Positions 26,852 through 34,969 of a stretch of DNA of 64,000 nucleotides are shown piece by piece. The position numbers and the translations under genes were made by a program. Location: the NCBI RefSeq assembly GCF_017893965.1, contig NZ_CP054142.1:2594288-2658287 (forward strand), in the 5' to 3' direction. Numbering within the stretch: the stretch's first letter is position 1; every line of letters begins with the position of its first letter. Below the pieces are notes generated by a model. The model ran no database searches. It saw nothing but the letters and a program-made list of their open reading frames with translations, and was not told where the DNA came from. The DNA comes from Treponema parvum. Lineage in GTDB: Bacteria > Spirochaetota > Spirochaetia > Treponematales > Treponemataceae.

Positions 26852-27697
26852 CTATTTTTTTACGTATTTTGATACGTCTTCTCCAAAAAAACTTTTCGAA
26901 AGCATGGCATACGTACCGTCGGCAAAAACTTGAACTATTGTTTTGTCATAGTCGTCGGCAAGTTGCGTTTCATTTTTAGAAAACAGCGGCCACGTGGGAA
27001 CAGCTTCGTATACTACATACGAAAGCTTATCCGCGTATTTATGATAAGAGCCGTTTTCGGCTTCTATATTGCGTTTATAAGCCACTTGAAGGTCGAAAAA
27101 ACCGTCATATCTTCCTTCCAAAACCCACGAATAAGATTCGGGGATGTCAAAGACGTCCGCCGGAATAAGTTTAATAGGTTTGTCGGGATGTCTATTGTTA
27201 AAATCGGTAATGATCGCATATTGCGCAGATTGCGGAGATATGGGAACAAGTTTTCCGCTGAAAGCCGCAAAACTTTCCAAGTCGTGTATGACATTTGCGT
27301 TTTCTTTTCTGAATGTCAAACCTATGACGCTCGCGCCTAGATAATTTTTCGGAAACAAGTATTTTTGACGGCGCTGTTCCGTAGACCAAATTCCTTTTAT
27401 GCCCACATTGTACTTTCCCGTTTCCACGCCTATGAGAAGGTCTTCGCTTGAAGTGGGAACAAATTCCACCTCATACTGATCGAGACGCTTGTCTATTTCT
27501 TTCCAAAGCGCAACTTCAAATCCGTCGGATTCGTTTTTTTCGTTTACAAAGGCGTAGGGAATATAAGACTGCGAATGCGCTACGTATATTTTTCTTACGC
27601 TTGTATTTTGAATTTCACCGGCAGTTTTACGATTCTTCGAGCATGAAACCGACAAAACCGATAAACAAATTGCTGCGATTATTTTTAACTTTTTCAT
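26852..27697 (-). CDS. Amino-acid ABC transporter substrate-binding lipoprotein
   Basis: The 281-residue protein has a lipoprotein signal peptide (lipobox SVSC) and a bacterial extracellular solute-binding domain family 3, starting YVAHSQSYIPYAFVNEKNESDGFEV and continuing with the Asp-containing lobe GIKGIWSTEQRRQ. It overlaps the upstream flavoprotein gene by 4 bases (ATGA), so the flavoprotein and transporter are expressed together. The ligand is likely a polar amino acid, possibly cystine given the redox partner; that is speculation. Confidence 0.88.
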   Translation of the reverse strand: MKKLKIIAAICLSVLSVSCSKNRKTAGEIQNTSVRKIYVAHSQSYIPYAFVNEKNESDGFEVALWKEIDKRLDQYEVEFVPTSSEDLLIGVETGKYNVGIKGIWSTEQRRQKYLFPKNYLGASVIGLTFRKENANVIHDLESFAAFSGKLVPISPQSAQYAIITDFNNRHPDKPIKLIPADVFDIPESYSWVLEGRYDGFFDLQVAYKRNIEAENGSYHKYADKLSYVVYEAVPTWPLFSKNETQLADDYDKTIVQVFADGTYAMLSKSFFGEDVSKYVKK

Positions 27698-28575
27698 AAT
27701 TTATCCTTTGCATTTAAATAAGATACGGCCGCCAAAGCCGCTACATTTCCTTCACCGGCGGACTTTGCGTATTGATACGGAATTCCCGTAATGTCTCCGG
27801 CGGCAAAACAGCCCGGTATGTTCGTTCTGCAATTTCTGTCAACGGCTATATGCGTACCGTCCAATTTAAGGCCTTGCAACAGCGCCGAAGGAGAAATGCT
27901 CTCCCTCAGTATAAAAATACAGTCCGTTTCCAGTTCCTGTTTTTTTAAAATAAGTTTTTGCGCTTTTAATTGTCCTTTTATTTCTTCGGGAACGTCTTTA
28001 ATTATATCAATTACGGAATTTAAGGCAAGAGAAACGTCTTCTTTATACATAGGTATAAAGTAAACCTTTTTGCATATCGAAGCCAAAAACTCAGCTTCCG
28101 CTTCCTCCGATTTTGCATAAGCGATAACGGCCGTCGTCTTTCCCTTGTAAAGCATTCCGTCGCAAGTTGCGCAATAGCTCACTCCCCGTCCCAAAAAATT
28201 TTCTTCGCCGGGGAGCGCTTTGCCGAAATCCACACCGGTAGCAATTATAATCGTCCTTGCTTCAAACTGTTCCTGTCCGGACAAAAGAGTAAAGTGATCC
28301 GTCATATCGTAAATATTTGTTATGCGCGCGTCCGTTATTTCGATTTTCAGAAATTCCAAATGCTTTCTAAATTCTTCGGCAACTTGGGCGCCGGTTTTTC
28401 CGTACAGTCCCGGGTAATTATTTATCGCATGAGCCTTTGAAATTTTCGGACTAAGCTCAGGACTTCCGAAAATTTTAAACTTCTTTCCGCGGGCGGCTAA
28501 AGTCAACGCCGCAGAAACTCCTGCCGGACCCGTTCCTATAACAGCCGCATCGAGCATATTTTCTTTTTGTCCCAT
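27694..28575 (-). CDS. Thioredoxin reductase-like flavoprotein lacking an obvious NADPH site
   Basis: About 293 residues. The N-terminal FAD motif VIGTGPAGVSAALTLA, the redox pair CATC near residue 130 and the C-terminal FAD motif GCFAAGDITG are typical of thioredoxin reductases. The central domain, which normally has GGGDSA and HRR for NADPH, instead reads TTAVIAYAKSEEAEAEF and has no HRR. Ferredoxin- or flavin-dependent thioredoxin reductases of anaerobes also lack these motifs, so the electron donor may not be NADPH. The start is the Met preceded by AAGG; it is coupled to the transporter genes. Confidence 0.82.
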   Translation of the reverse strand: MGQKENMLDAAVIGTGPAGVSAALTLAARGKKFKIFGSPELSPKISKAHAINNYPGLYGKTGAQVAEEFRKHLEFLKIEITDARITNIYDMTDHFTLLSGQEQFEARTIIIATGVDFGKALPGEENFLGRGVSYCATCDGMLYKGKTTAVIAYAKSEEAEAEFLASICKKVYFIPMYKEDVSLALNSVIDIIKDVPEEIKGQLKAQKLILKKQELETDCIFILRESISPSALLQGLKLDGTHIAVDRNCRTNIPGCFAAGDITGIPYQYAKSAGEGNVAALAAVSYLNAKDKL

Positions 28576-28854
28576 AAAATTCACCTTATATATTGAAATT
28601 TACTCAACATCTTTTTCTCAGACAAGTAAATTCGGCGCGAAAAAGGCGGCGAAAAGCGAGGCAGAAGGCTGCCGCTGTGCGGAAACCCTCGAGTTTCGCC
28701 TTACTATGTATGCCGAAAACTTCACTCTTCGCGCTCACTGCAGGCGCCGCGTCCATCCTGAAAAAGACGCCGCAATTGCCCTGAAGAAAAGCAAAACCTC
28801 TATGGACGAATAAACATTCTGTCGTTAAAATAAAAAAACATTTACGAGGTATCT

Positions 28855-29892
28855 ATGTCAAATCTTACATTGCCGAAAAACTATAAAGCTCTTCTTTCCG
28901 TTGCGGAAACCGAACACGCCATTATCACAATAAAAAACTTTTTTCAAATTGCGCTCTCTACCGAATTGAATTTAAAACGCGTTACGGCTCCTCTTTTTGT
29001 AAAATCGGGAAAAGGCCTTAACGACGATCTTAACGGTGTCGAGAGGCCCGTTTCTTTTCCCGTTAAAGACATGAACGACGAAAAACTTGAAATCGTTCAA
29101 TCCCTTGCAAAATGGAAACGCCTCAAGGTAACGGAAATGAAATTGTCTTCGGGATTCGGAATTTATACGGACATGAACGCCATTCGCCCCGATGAAGACC
29201 TTGACGCAATACATTCTTTATACGTTGATCAGTGGGACTGGTGTATGGCGATGAACGAAGCCGACAGAAATTTATCGTTTTTGCACGGTATAGTGTCAAA
29301 GATATACCGATGTTTGAAAAGAACCGAATTTTATATTTACGATCATTATCCTAAAATCAAACCCGTGCTGCCTGAAGAAATCAAAATTCTATATGCGGAT
29401 GACTTGCAAAGAGAATTTCCTTCGCTCACTCCGAAACAGCGGGAATTAAACGCTGCAAAAAAATACGGCGCCGTTTTTATAACTGGAATCGGAGGAAAAC
29501 TTCCCGACGGAACCGTACATGACGGCAGGGCGCCCGATTATGACGATTGGATCACTAAAGACGAAAGCGGGCACACCGGATTAAACGGAGACATCATCGT
29601 ATGGAATCACGTTTTAGGCTCTGCGTTTGAGCTGTCCTCTATGGGTATTCGCGTTTCCCCTGAAAGTCTTTTTCTTCAACTGCAAGAGCGCGGTTGCTTG
29701 GAAAAAACAAAACTTGATTTTCACAAAAAACTCCTCAAAAGAACCCTTTCTCAAACCGTCGGCGGCGGAATAGGTCAGTCGCGCCTTTGCATGTATTTTT
29801 TGCGAAAGGCGCACATAGGAGAAACGCAGGTAAGCATTTGGCCGGAAACTATGCGAAAAGAATGCAAAAAAGCCGGCATACATTTACTATAG
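28855..29892 (+). CDS. asnA: Aspartate-ammonia ligase (asparagine synthetase A)
   Basis: The 345-residue enzyme makes asparagine from aspartate, ammonia and ATP and is related to class II aminoacyl-tRNA synthetases. It shows LNDDLNGVERPVSFPVK near the N-terminus, YVDQWDWCMAM, and the C-terminal GGGIGQSRLCMYFLRKAHIGE motif 3. GAGG lies before the ATG. The next gene starts 7 bases after the stop. The 280 bp upstream holds G+C-rich sequence without a gene. Confidence 0.95.
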   Translation: MSNLTLPKNYKALLSVAETEHAIITIKNFFQIALSTELNLKRVTAPLFVKSGKGLNDDLNGVERPVSFPVKDMNDEKLEIVQSLAKWKRLKVTEMKLSSGFGIYTDMNAIRPDEDLDAIHSLYVDQWDWCMAMNEADRNLSFLHGIVSKIYRCLKRTEFYIYDHYPKIKPVLPEEIKILYADDLQREFPSLTPKQRELNAAKKYGAVFITGIGGKLPDGTVHDGRAPDYDDWITKDESGHTGLNGDIIVWNHVLGSAFELSSMGIRVSPESLFLQLQERGCLEKTKLDFHKKLLKRTLSQTVGGGIGQSRLCMYFLRKAHIGETQVSIWPETMRKECKKAGIHLL

Positions 29893-29899
29893 GATTTTT

Positions 29900-30193
29900 A
29901 TGAGCGAACTGAGCAGTAATCAAAGAAAAATTTTAAGCCGCATGGCTCAAACCGTAAAGCCTGTCGTACAAATAGGGCAAAACGGGCTGACGGACGCCGT
30001 AATCAAAAAGATAGATCTGTCTCTCATCTGCCACGAGCTTATAAAAATTAAATTCATAAGTTTTAAAGACGAAAAAGAAATTCTGTCTCAAAAACTTTGT
30101 GAAGCGCTCTCCGCATCCCTTGTCAGAATCATAGGCAATACGGCTATAGTCTACCGCCCCGCCGAAGCTACGCCTTCCGAGCAGGACGATTGA
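29900..30193 (+). CDS. yhbY: YhbY/CRM-domain RNA-binding protein
   Basis: The 97-residue protein is a single CRM domain, the fold of E. coli YhbY, which associates with pre-50S ribosomal particles. It starts with LSSNQRKILSRMAQTVKPVVQIGQNGLTD, includes the GxxG-type IGQNG loop, and ends near IIGNTAIVYRP. It is co-transcribed with asnA. Confidence 0.92.
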   Translation: MSELSSNQRKILSRMAQTVKPVVQIGQNGLTDAVIKKIDLSLICHELIKIKFISFKDEKEILSQKLCEALSASLVRIIGNTAIVYRPAEATPSEQDD

Positions 30194-30437
30194 TTTTTGC
30201 CGGGCGGGGATTGCGATTATAAGCTTACATACATATTTTATTGTTGTCGTTAGCTTACAAGATTTTACAGGATATCCGGCTTTATAAGTGCTATAACACA
30301 GTGGCTATGAGCTCTTGCATATAACCGGAAATATAACCAACAACGTTTCAACGTTCCCCAAATTTAGGCTCTTAAGTACTGCCTGCATATCGCGGCAAAA
30401 TCTTAAAAGCTATATTTCGGTCCTGACAAAATTCGCC

Positions 30438-30471
30438 ATAAGCCGATGTACCTAGAGATCCATCGGCTTAT
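30438..30471. other. Hairpin in a 362-bp gene-free gap
   Basis: ATAAGCCGATG and CATCGGCTTAT form a perfect 11-bp stem. It may end transcription from asnA-yhbY, although no strong T-run follows. I see no gene, RNA or repeat match in the rest of 30194-30555. Confidence 0.4.
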
Positions 30472-30555
30472 ATTTCGCATTTTAGAAATAAAAGTTAAAC
30501 CGCCTACTCGCCAGCAGTGGCAATGGTTGCCATAAAACCGACAAGCAAAAATCTA

Positions 30556-30855
30556 TTACAGATCGCCGAATTTCTTGTATACCTCTTCTATCGGCAAACC
30601 ATCTGCTATCATCTTCCGTTCCTCATTTTCAAAGCTTAATATTTCTTCTGCTTTTAATAAAACAGAGTCAACATACGGCTCAGGAATAATTTGCAAACCG
30701 TCATCATCTCCGAAAATGAAATCCCCGGGATTGACAATAACGTAATGCGTGAGATGACCGGGGAGATATATAGGCTCTAAAAGCTCTGAAGCAAAAAGGG
30801 AAGCATATCCCTGAAGATGTGAAGATAATAGGTTATGACGATTCATTCGTTTCAA
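30556..30855 (-). pseudogene. Truncated RraA-family aldolase (C-terminal part)
   Basis: The 99-codon frame carries the end of an RraA/4-hydroxy-4-methyl-2-oxoglutarate aldolase-like protein: the strand VNPGDFIFGDDDGLQIIP and the following C-terminal helices with the KKFGDL ending. RraA proteins are normally about 160-230 residues; the catalytic N-terminal half with the Arg-Asp motif is missing. The first 14 codons overlap an opposite-strand LacI remnant, marking a deletion junction near 30815-30850. It is probably not functional. Confidence 0.75.
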
Positions 30856-31064
30856 CCATTACGGAACCTTCCATTTCCACTATCCATGTTCCTAAGGTGA
30901 GTGCTGGCGTTAAGGCTGCAAACCTTCTGTTCTCTCTGATGGATCGCAACAAAGATGATTTGATTCATGAACCTGTTGGTTTCAGGATGGAAGGTCGGTT
31001 AATAGTCCGTAACTCCACTGTTCCAGGTATGGATGAGGAGAACTGGCTCGTTTCAGAATGGTAG
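30819..31064 (+). pseudogene. LacI-family regulator remnant (C-terminal end)
   Basis: The 81-codon frame begins at IIGYDDSFVSTITEPSISTI, continues HVPKVSAGVKAANLLFSL and ends with the strand VRNST, exactly the last quarter of a LacI/GalR effector domain. No DNA-binding domain or start region exists upstream; that place is taken by the opposite-strand RraA remnant. It is a decayed fragment at the border of the integron region. Confidence 0.75.
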
Positions 31065-31124
31065 ATGTTGGATGAGAGAAGTGCAATGTTACGGCTTTTA
31101 GGATATGCGGGGTCTGCTTTTGCA

Positions 31125-31183
31125 GCGACCATCAAGCAACTTTCGTAACAAAACAAATGTCAGCGTTAAAGCGGGTGTTAGAT
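31125..31183 (-). repeat. Half attC site at the distal end of the cassette array
   Basis: Reading on the - strand it begins with the core site ATCTAAC (RYYYAAC) and continues for about 57 bp nearly identical to the matching half of the long attC at 32591-32648 (about three differences). The opposite half with GTTRRRY is not visible before the LacI remnant, so the site is probably truncated. It marks the last cassette of the array. Confidence 0.65.
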
Positions 31184-31316
31184 GCTTATAATAATTTTCC
31201 ATAATCATGTTTCGCATAAAATAGATACATTATAATAACTACTTTTTTCTTTACATTGCTTATATTAAAGTTCTAATAAGCTAGTGTGTATAAATAATCA
31301 TTGAGAAATTTTCCAC

Positions 31317-31778
31317 TTACAGCAGTATTTTTGCTCCAATACTTTTCATAAATGTAACTACATTTTCAATATCCTTAGTATTGGGATGTCCTTTGGCTAG
31401 ACCTCCAAAGAATTTAAATAAGCCGTAGGTATCGAATCCCTTGCATTCAAAAGCTCCTAAAACTTCAAAACCTCTGTCTTGTAAATAAGAATAGAATTTT
31501 TTTGCGTATCGTCCTTTTCCAATTCCGCTGGTACAGAGTACAAAAGTTTTCTTCGGTATATCTGCTTCTTGCTTTTCTAAAAATTTATAAATTGATTGAT
31601 GGAATTTCCCCATATATATTCCTGAGGCAAAACCTATTGTTTCATATTTTGAAAAATCTACTTCTTTTACTTTATTAATATTAAAGATATCGATTTCTAT
31701 CTCTTTTGAAATTCCTGTTACCAATTTTTCGGTATTTTTATGATGGATCGAAGCGTAGATGATGGCAATTTTGTTCAT
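31317..31778 (-). CDS. Flavodoxin-family protein
   Basis: The 153-residue protein opens with AIIYASIHHKNTEKL, a modified FMN phosphate-binding loop, and continues with GFASGIYMGKFHQSI and CTSGIGKGRYAKKF. It resembles the flavodoxin/protoporphyrinogen oxidase (HemG)-like family of single-domain FMN proteins. It follows the DUF2271-like gene by 22 bases with no attC between them, so both likely form one cassette carrying a small redox pair. Its low G+C content contrasts with the chromosomal genes nearby. Confidence 0.8.
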   Translation of the reverse strand: MNKIAIIYASIHHKNTEKLVTGISKEIEIDIFNINKVKEVDFSKYETIGFASGIYMGKFHQSIYKFLEKQEADIPKKTFVLCTSGIGKGRYAKKFYSYLQDRGFEVLGAFECKGFDTYGLFKFFGGLAKGHPNTKDIENVVTFMKSIGAKILL

Positions 31779-31800
31779 AATTACCTCATGAAAGTAAAAT

Positions 31801-32334
31801 TTATTTTATCTTTACATTACTTATTAGGTTTTGTTTATCATAACCTTTGCCCGATATTTTTTCGGTAATTTCACCTATTGTAATCTTATCATCTATTTTT
31901 ATCTCACATGTAAATAATACGGTATTTTCCCATTTTATATTTGCTTCAATACATATTTTATAGGTTCCCTTTTCTACAAATTCTCCATTTTCATTTTTGA
32001 TATCCCATTCCAATTGAACCTTTCCGGATTTAGGAGTCGCACTGCTTATTCCGTCTATGCCGGTATCTTTTACCGCTTTTCTCCATAAAGGTAGGCTTTC
32101 CGCTCTTTTTTCCCAACCATTCCCTGCTGTAAAATCCGTAACAAATAAATTTTTTACGAGAATACCTTTTTCGTTTTCAACCCATACAGCAAATTGATTA
32201 CTTGCTAAGCCGAATTTTCTGGTAAAATCAAAATCGATGCTTATGATTTTTTCCTGATTATCTAAGTCCTCTGCAAATATATTTCCAGAAAAGACGATAA
32301 AAATGATTAGAATAGTTAATATTATTTTTTTCAT
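31801..32334 (-). CDS. Exported DUF2271-like protein
   Basis: About 177 residues with a signal peptide (MKKIILTILIIFIVFSGNIFA) and a beta-rich mature part with FAVWVENEKGILVKNLFVTDF, TGIDGISSATPKSG and GTYKICIEANIKWENT. This pattern fits DUF2271 periplasmic proteins, which often neighbour FMN-transferase or flavin genes. AAGGAGG lies 7 bases before the chosen ATG; the longer frame from 32385 has none. It forms the first gene of the cassette with the flavodoxin. Confidence 0.7.
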   Translation of the reverse strand: MKKIILTILIIFIVFSGNIFAEDLDNQEKIISIDFDFTRKFGLASNQFAVWVENEKGILVKNLFVTDFTAGNGWEKRAESLPLWRKAVKDTGIDGISSATPKSGKVQLEWDIKNENGEFVEKGTYKICIEANIKWENTVLFTCEIKIDDKITIGEITEKISGKGYDKQNLISNVKIK

Positions 32335-32422
32335 CTTACAAGCCTCCTTACCTTCTTTCCTTGAGGTATAAAATTTAGAAAACATACATTAGTCTTATTT
32401 AACATGCGCGTTAGCAGCGTCC

Positions 32423-32648
32423 GTTCAACATTCGCTTAACCTGCAGTTGTGCCTTTGCCGAAGCGTAAGGCAAAGTTGGCGCGAAAGTTGCACAAAAACG
32501 GACACGGATGTCCGTGGTATAAGCAGTAGCGAGTTTTCGTAGGAAAACTCGTCCATTAAGAATGAACACGGATGTTCATTCTTAATGAGGCGACCGTCAA
32601 GCAACTTTCGTGACAAAACAAATGTCAGCGTTAAATCGGGTGTTAGAC
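32423..32648 (-). repeat. Long composite attC site with internal hairpins
   Basis: On the - strand the site starts with GTCTAAC (R'', RYYYAAC) at 32642-32648 and ends with GTTGAAC (R', GTTRRRY) at 32423-32429. The outer arms pair imperfectly over about 25 bp, and GCGAAAGTTGC pairs with GCAACTTTCG further in. Inside are three further hairpins: around 32500-32515, around 32530-32550 and a 15-bp perfect stem at about 32553-32586. At 226 bp it is longer than typical attC sites. Confidence 0.75.
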
Positions 32649-32651
32649 AAT

Positions 32652-32975
32652 TTAGGCATATGCGTACATTTTTATTGTTTCAAATTCTCGGGAGTGATTA
32701 TTGTTTTCTTCTTCTAAATCATACAGATTCTGAAGATTGAGCCAAAATTCAGCTGTCGTTCCAAAGAATTTTGAAAACCTGATAGCGGTATCCGCAGTAA
32801 TTGAACGCTTTCCGTGAATTATTTCTGAGATTCTTGTTTCAGGAACATTGATTTCTTTTGCCAGACGATATGCAGAAACATTCATCGCATCTAAAAAATC
32901 TTCTTTGAGAATTTCTCCAGGATGAATATTGGGTAATTTTTCATCTTCATCAGTGATAATCTGTGATTCTAACAT
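32652..32975 (-). CDS. higA: HigA-type antitoxin
   Basis: About 107 residues with the HigA/VapI helix-turn-helix: HPGEILKEDFLDAMNVSAYRLAKEINVPETRISEIIHGKRSITADTAIRLS-like order is complete, and the C-terminal dimerisation helix follows. The start is the ATG 8 bases after GGAGG; the gene overlaps the toxin-like gene by 26 bases. It should repress its own operon and neutralise a RelE-fold toxin, although the adjacent toxin appears truncated. Its stop lies just before the attC core site. Confidence 0.88.
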   Translation of the reverse strand: MLESQIITDEDEKLPNIHPGEILKEDFLDAMNVSAYRLAKEINVPETRISEIIHGKRSITADTAIRFSKFFGTTAEFWLNLQNLYDLEEENNNHSREFETIKMYAYA

Positions 32976-33198
32976 TTTCTGCACCTCCATTTTCAAACTT
33001 AAAGACAATTCTCCATTGATCATTTATTCTGATTGAATAAAATCCGTCTAAATTCCCAACAAGTTTTTCTAAACGATTTGATATATTCTTCTCACCAAAC
33101 CAACCCTTTATTTTGGTTGCATTAAGACCGAGATAAACTATTACTGCGAAAAAACATATACCAATAATTGCGTATATTACAATAGGAAAAATACTCAT
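32950..33198 (-). CDS. Chimeric protein: membrane-anchor fragment joined to a truncated HigB toxin
   Basis: The 82-residue product joins two unlike parts. Residues 1-40 hold one membrane helix and the segment TKIKGWFGEKNIS, similar to the start of membrane-anchored NERD-domain proteins. Residues 41-82 (RLEKLVGNLDGFYSIRINDQWRIVFKF to the end) are the C-terminal half of a HigB/RelE-fold toxin. The first half of HigB, about 45-50 residues, is missing. The fusion is in frame and retains the overlap with higA. It is probably an inactive toxin, or a membrane-bound partner of HigA. Confidence 0.72.
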   Translation of the reverse strand: MSIFPIVIYAIIGICFFAVIVYLGLNATKIKGWFGEKNISNRLEKLVGNLDGFYSIRINDQWRIVFKFENGGAENVRITDYH

Positions 33199-33221
33199 AT
33201 TGTTCTAAGAAACAGCCTTTT

Positions 33222-33635
33222 TCATTCAGGGGAGCTTATTACACCCCAAAACAATTCTCCTGTATCGCTATCAGAATATAAAGTCCAAGATGCACCTGTT
33301 AATGTGTTTGTTAAATATATTCCTTTTGCAGCTATTCCTGACATAGTAATTTGATATACAGCACCTTTGTAACCATCTGGAATTTTATCATCTGAGTTTT
33401 TATTTCGATAAATTCTTTGCCAAGCATATCCGTAACTTGTGCTAACCAATTGCCAAGTATCTCCAGTTTCTCGATTTAGCATATAAGTATCACGCATTGT
33501 AATAGGGCTTGTTATAATTTCATATTTACCATTTTCAGGAAATGTTGTAAAAGTTTCTCTTTTTGTATCACCTTGAGCATGAGCAATAAAAGTAAAAAAT
33601 ATAAACCATGGAATAATTAAAAATGCTTTTTTCAT
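33222..33635 (-). CDS. Small exported protein of unknown function
   Basis: About 137 residues with a clear signal peptide (MKKAFLIIPWFIFFTFIAHAQ) and a mature part rich in Thr, Tyr and Trp with two similar segments, YMLNRETGDTWQLV and YLTNTLTGASWTLY. This internal repeat suggests two copies of a small beta unit. AGGAGG lies before the start; the Met one codon upstream is possible. It is the first gene of the third cassette. I do not recognise a family. Confidence 0.6.
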   Translation of the reverse strand: MKKAFLIIPWFIFFTFIAHAQGDTKRETFTTFPENGKYEIITSPITMRDTYMLNRETGDTWQLVSTSYGYAWQRIYRNKNSDDKIPDGYKGAVYQITMSGIAAKGIYLTNTLTGASWTLYSDSDTGELFWGVISSPE

Positions 33636-33666
33636 CATTACCTCCTGCGCCCCAGTGCGGGCGTCC

Positions 33667-33732
33667 ACATAACATGGTTTTAAACCGCAACGCAGCTTGT
33701 CTGCGTTGTCGGCTTTGAAAACGGTGTTAGGT
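33667..33732 (-). repeat. attC site 2
   Basis: On the - strand it runs from ACCTAAC (R'') to GTTATGT (R', one mismatch to GTTRRRY), with an inner imperfect palindrome CGCAGC-TTGT-CTGCG and offset bulges. The stop codon TAA of the preceding gene lies inside the R'' core site, a typical cassette arrangement. Confidence 0.85.
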
Positions 33733-34017
33733 TTCTGACACAAGACTATTAAGTGCATGATTAAGTATTACCCTCAAATCCTTTTCAACATTTAGCATTT
33801 CAATTCGTTGAAACATTTTTTCTAAATTATATTTATCTGCAATAGGTTTAAAAATGCTTCTTGCCGCAATAGTAGAAAGCAACTTAATATTACCGAAGTT
33901 CAATGTAATTATTTCATCTTTAGTATCATTAATAATCTTCATTATATCGTTTGAAAGTTTTGATGTAACTTCTTCATTTGTAATATTAGTTCCGTATTTA
34001 TCCATTTGATATTCCAT
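33727..34017 (-). CDS. STAS-like (DUF4325-type) protein
   Basis: About 96 residues. The core DEIITLNFGNIKLLSTIAARSIFKPIADK has the pattern of STAS-like/DUF4325 domains, which resemble anti-sigma factor antagonists. GGAGG lies 8 bases before the ATG, and only 4 bases separate it from the HATPase gene. The conserved phospho-accepting Ser of SpoIIAA may correspond to the Ser in LLST, but this is uncertain. With the HATPase and membrane protein it forms one three-gene cassette. Confidence 0.65.
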   Translation of the reverse strand: MEYQMDKYGTNITNEEVTSKLSNDIMKIINDTKDEIITLNFGNIKLLSTIAARSIFKPIADKYNLEKMFQRIEMLNVEKDLRVILNHALNSLVSET

Positions 34018-34021
34018 ATAT

Positions 34022-34969
34022 CTACCTCCAAGTAATCGGTAATTTATTGACCACAAGTAATTCTTTAATATCTTTGATACAAACAATTTTATCTAATTCA
34101 AGACGCAAATAAACAATTGTACCTTTCCAAAAACCAGACTTCCTAACTTTTTCTTTGTTTCGGCCAGAAATATATTCATAGCCTTCTGAAATCACACGAA
34201 AATAACCATTATTTTTTTTAGCAATCATATCTATTAAATATAACCCCATTCCTAAGTGATTGCTATTTGCTTTTGATGTAACTCCTTGCATAAGAGATTG
34301 TCTTAAAATCATTTCTTTTGACATTTTTTTATATTTTTCATTTGATGATTGTAAATTTGTAATTATTCCACAACCATTATCAGCAAAACAAATTTCCATA
34401 TAATGCTTATTCCCCATGGCTACCATAACAGTTCCGCTGTCATCTGTCGCATGAGACCAAAAATTTGATAACAATTCACTTATTGCAGTACATACTAATC
34501 GTGATTTATCGTTACACTGATAAAACAAGAAAATTCGATTAAATAGTTCTTCTTCAAAAATACTTTTTAGATGAATTTCTGAGCGAAGCAGACGTTGTGG
34601 AGTGATTAAAACATTATCCCGTTCAAAGTATTTTAACTTTTTATATGCTTTTAAAATTTCTCCTTCATTGGTTGGTGAAACAATATATGTTTTAATAATT
34701 GGATAAAATCCATACTGAATGAGTGTTTTTTCAAGTTCATGATTAAGATTAAAAGTTAATCGAGGTTTTATAAAACATTCATTTTCTGATGTGTAGCTTA
34801 TAAATTTGTAAATAAGCAATTGTCCGAGTAAACAAATACTATTTATTTTTGATAGATTTAATTCGAAATCTTGTTCGTGTTTATGTTTTAAAGAAAAAAT
34901 AATCTCTGAAATCTTAAGGAACTCATCCACACTTTCAATGCCAAAGTTCTTTGGAAAAACTATAGTCAT
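34022..34969 (-). CDS. HATPase (GHKL) protein, anti-sigma/kinase-like
   Basis: The 315-residue protein has an N-terminal region (about 1-130) with a STAS-like strand-helix pattern and a C-terminal GHKL ATPase domain. The N box reads AISELLSNFWSHA, the G1 box FADNGCGI, and the G2 region HLGMGLYLIDMI, so ATP binding is likely. There is no phospho-acceptor His or membrane segment. It could act on the STAS-like neighbour as RsbW-type kinases act on RsbV. It overlaps the upstream membrane-protein gene by 4 bases. Confidence 0.75.
   Translation of the reverse strand: MTIVFPKNFGIESVDEFLKISEIIFSLKHKHEQDFELNLSKINSICLLGQLLIYKFISYTSENECFIKPRLTFNLNHELEKTLIQYGFYPIIKTYIVSPTNEGEILKAYKKLKYFERDNVLITPQRLLRSEIHLKSIFEEELFNRIFLFYQCNDKSRLVCTAISELLSNFWSHATDDSGTVMVAMGNKHYMEICFADNGCGIITNLQSSNEKYKKMSKEMILRQSLMQGVTSKANSNHLGMGLYLIDMIAKKNNGYFRVISEGYEYISGRNKEKVRKSGFWKGTIVYLRLELDKIVCIKDIKELLVVNKLPITWR

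Noticed and set aside
28593..28784. 63-codon + strand frame before asnA
   Set aside because: Basic, repetitive composition, no ribosome binding site, no recognisable domain.
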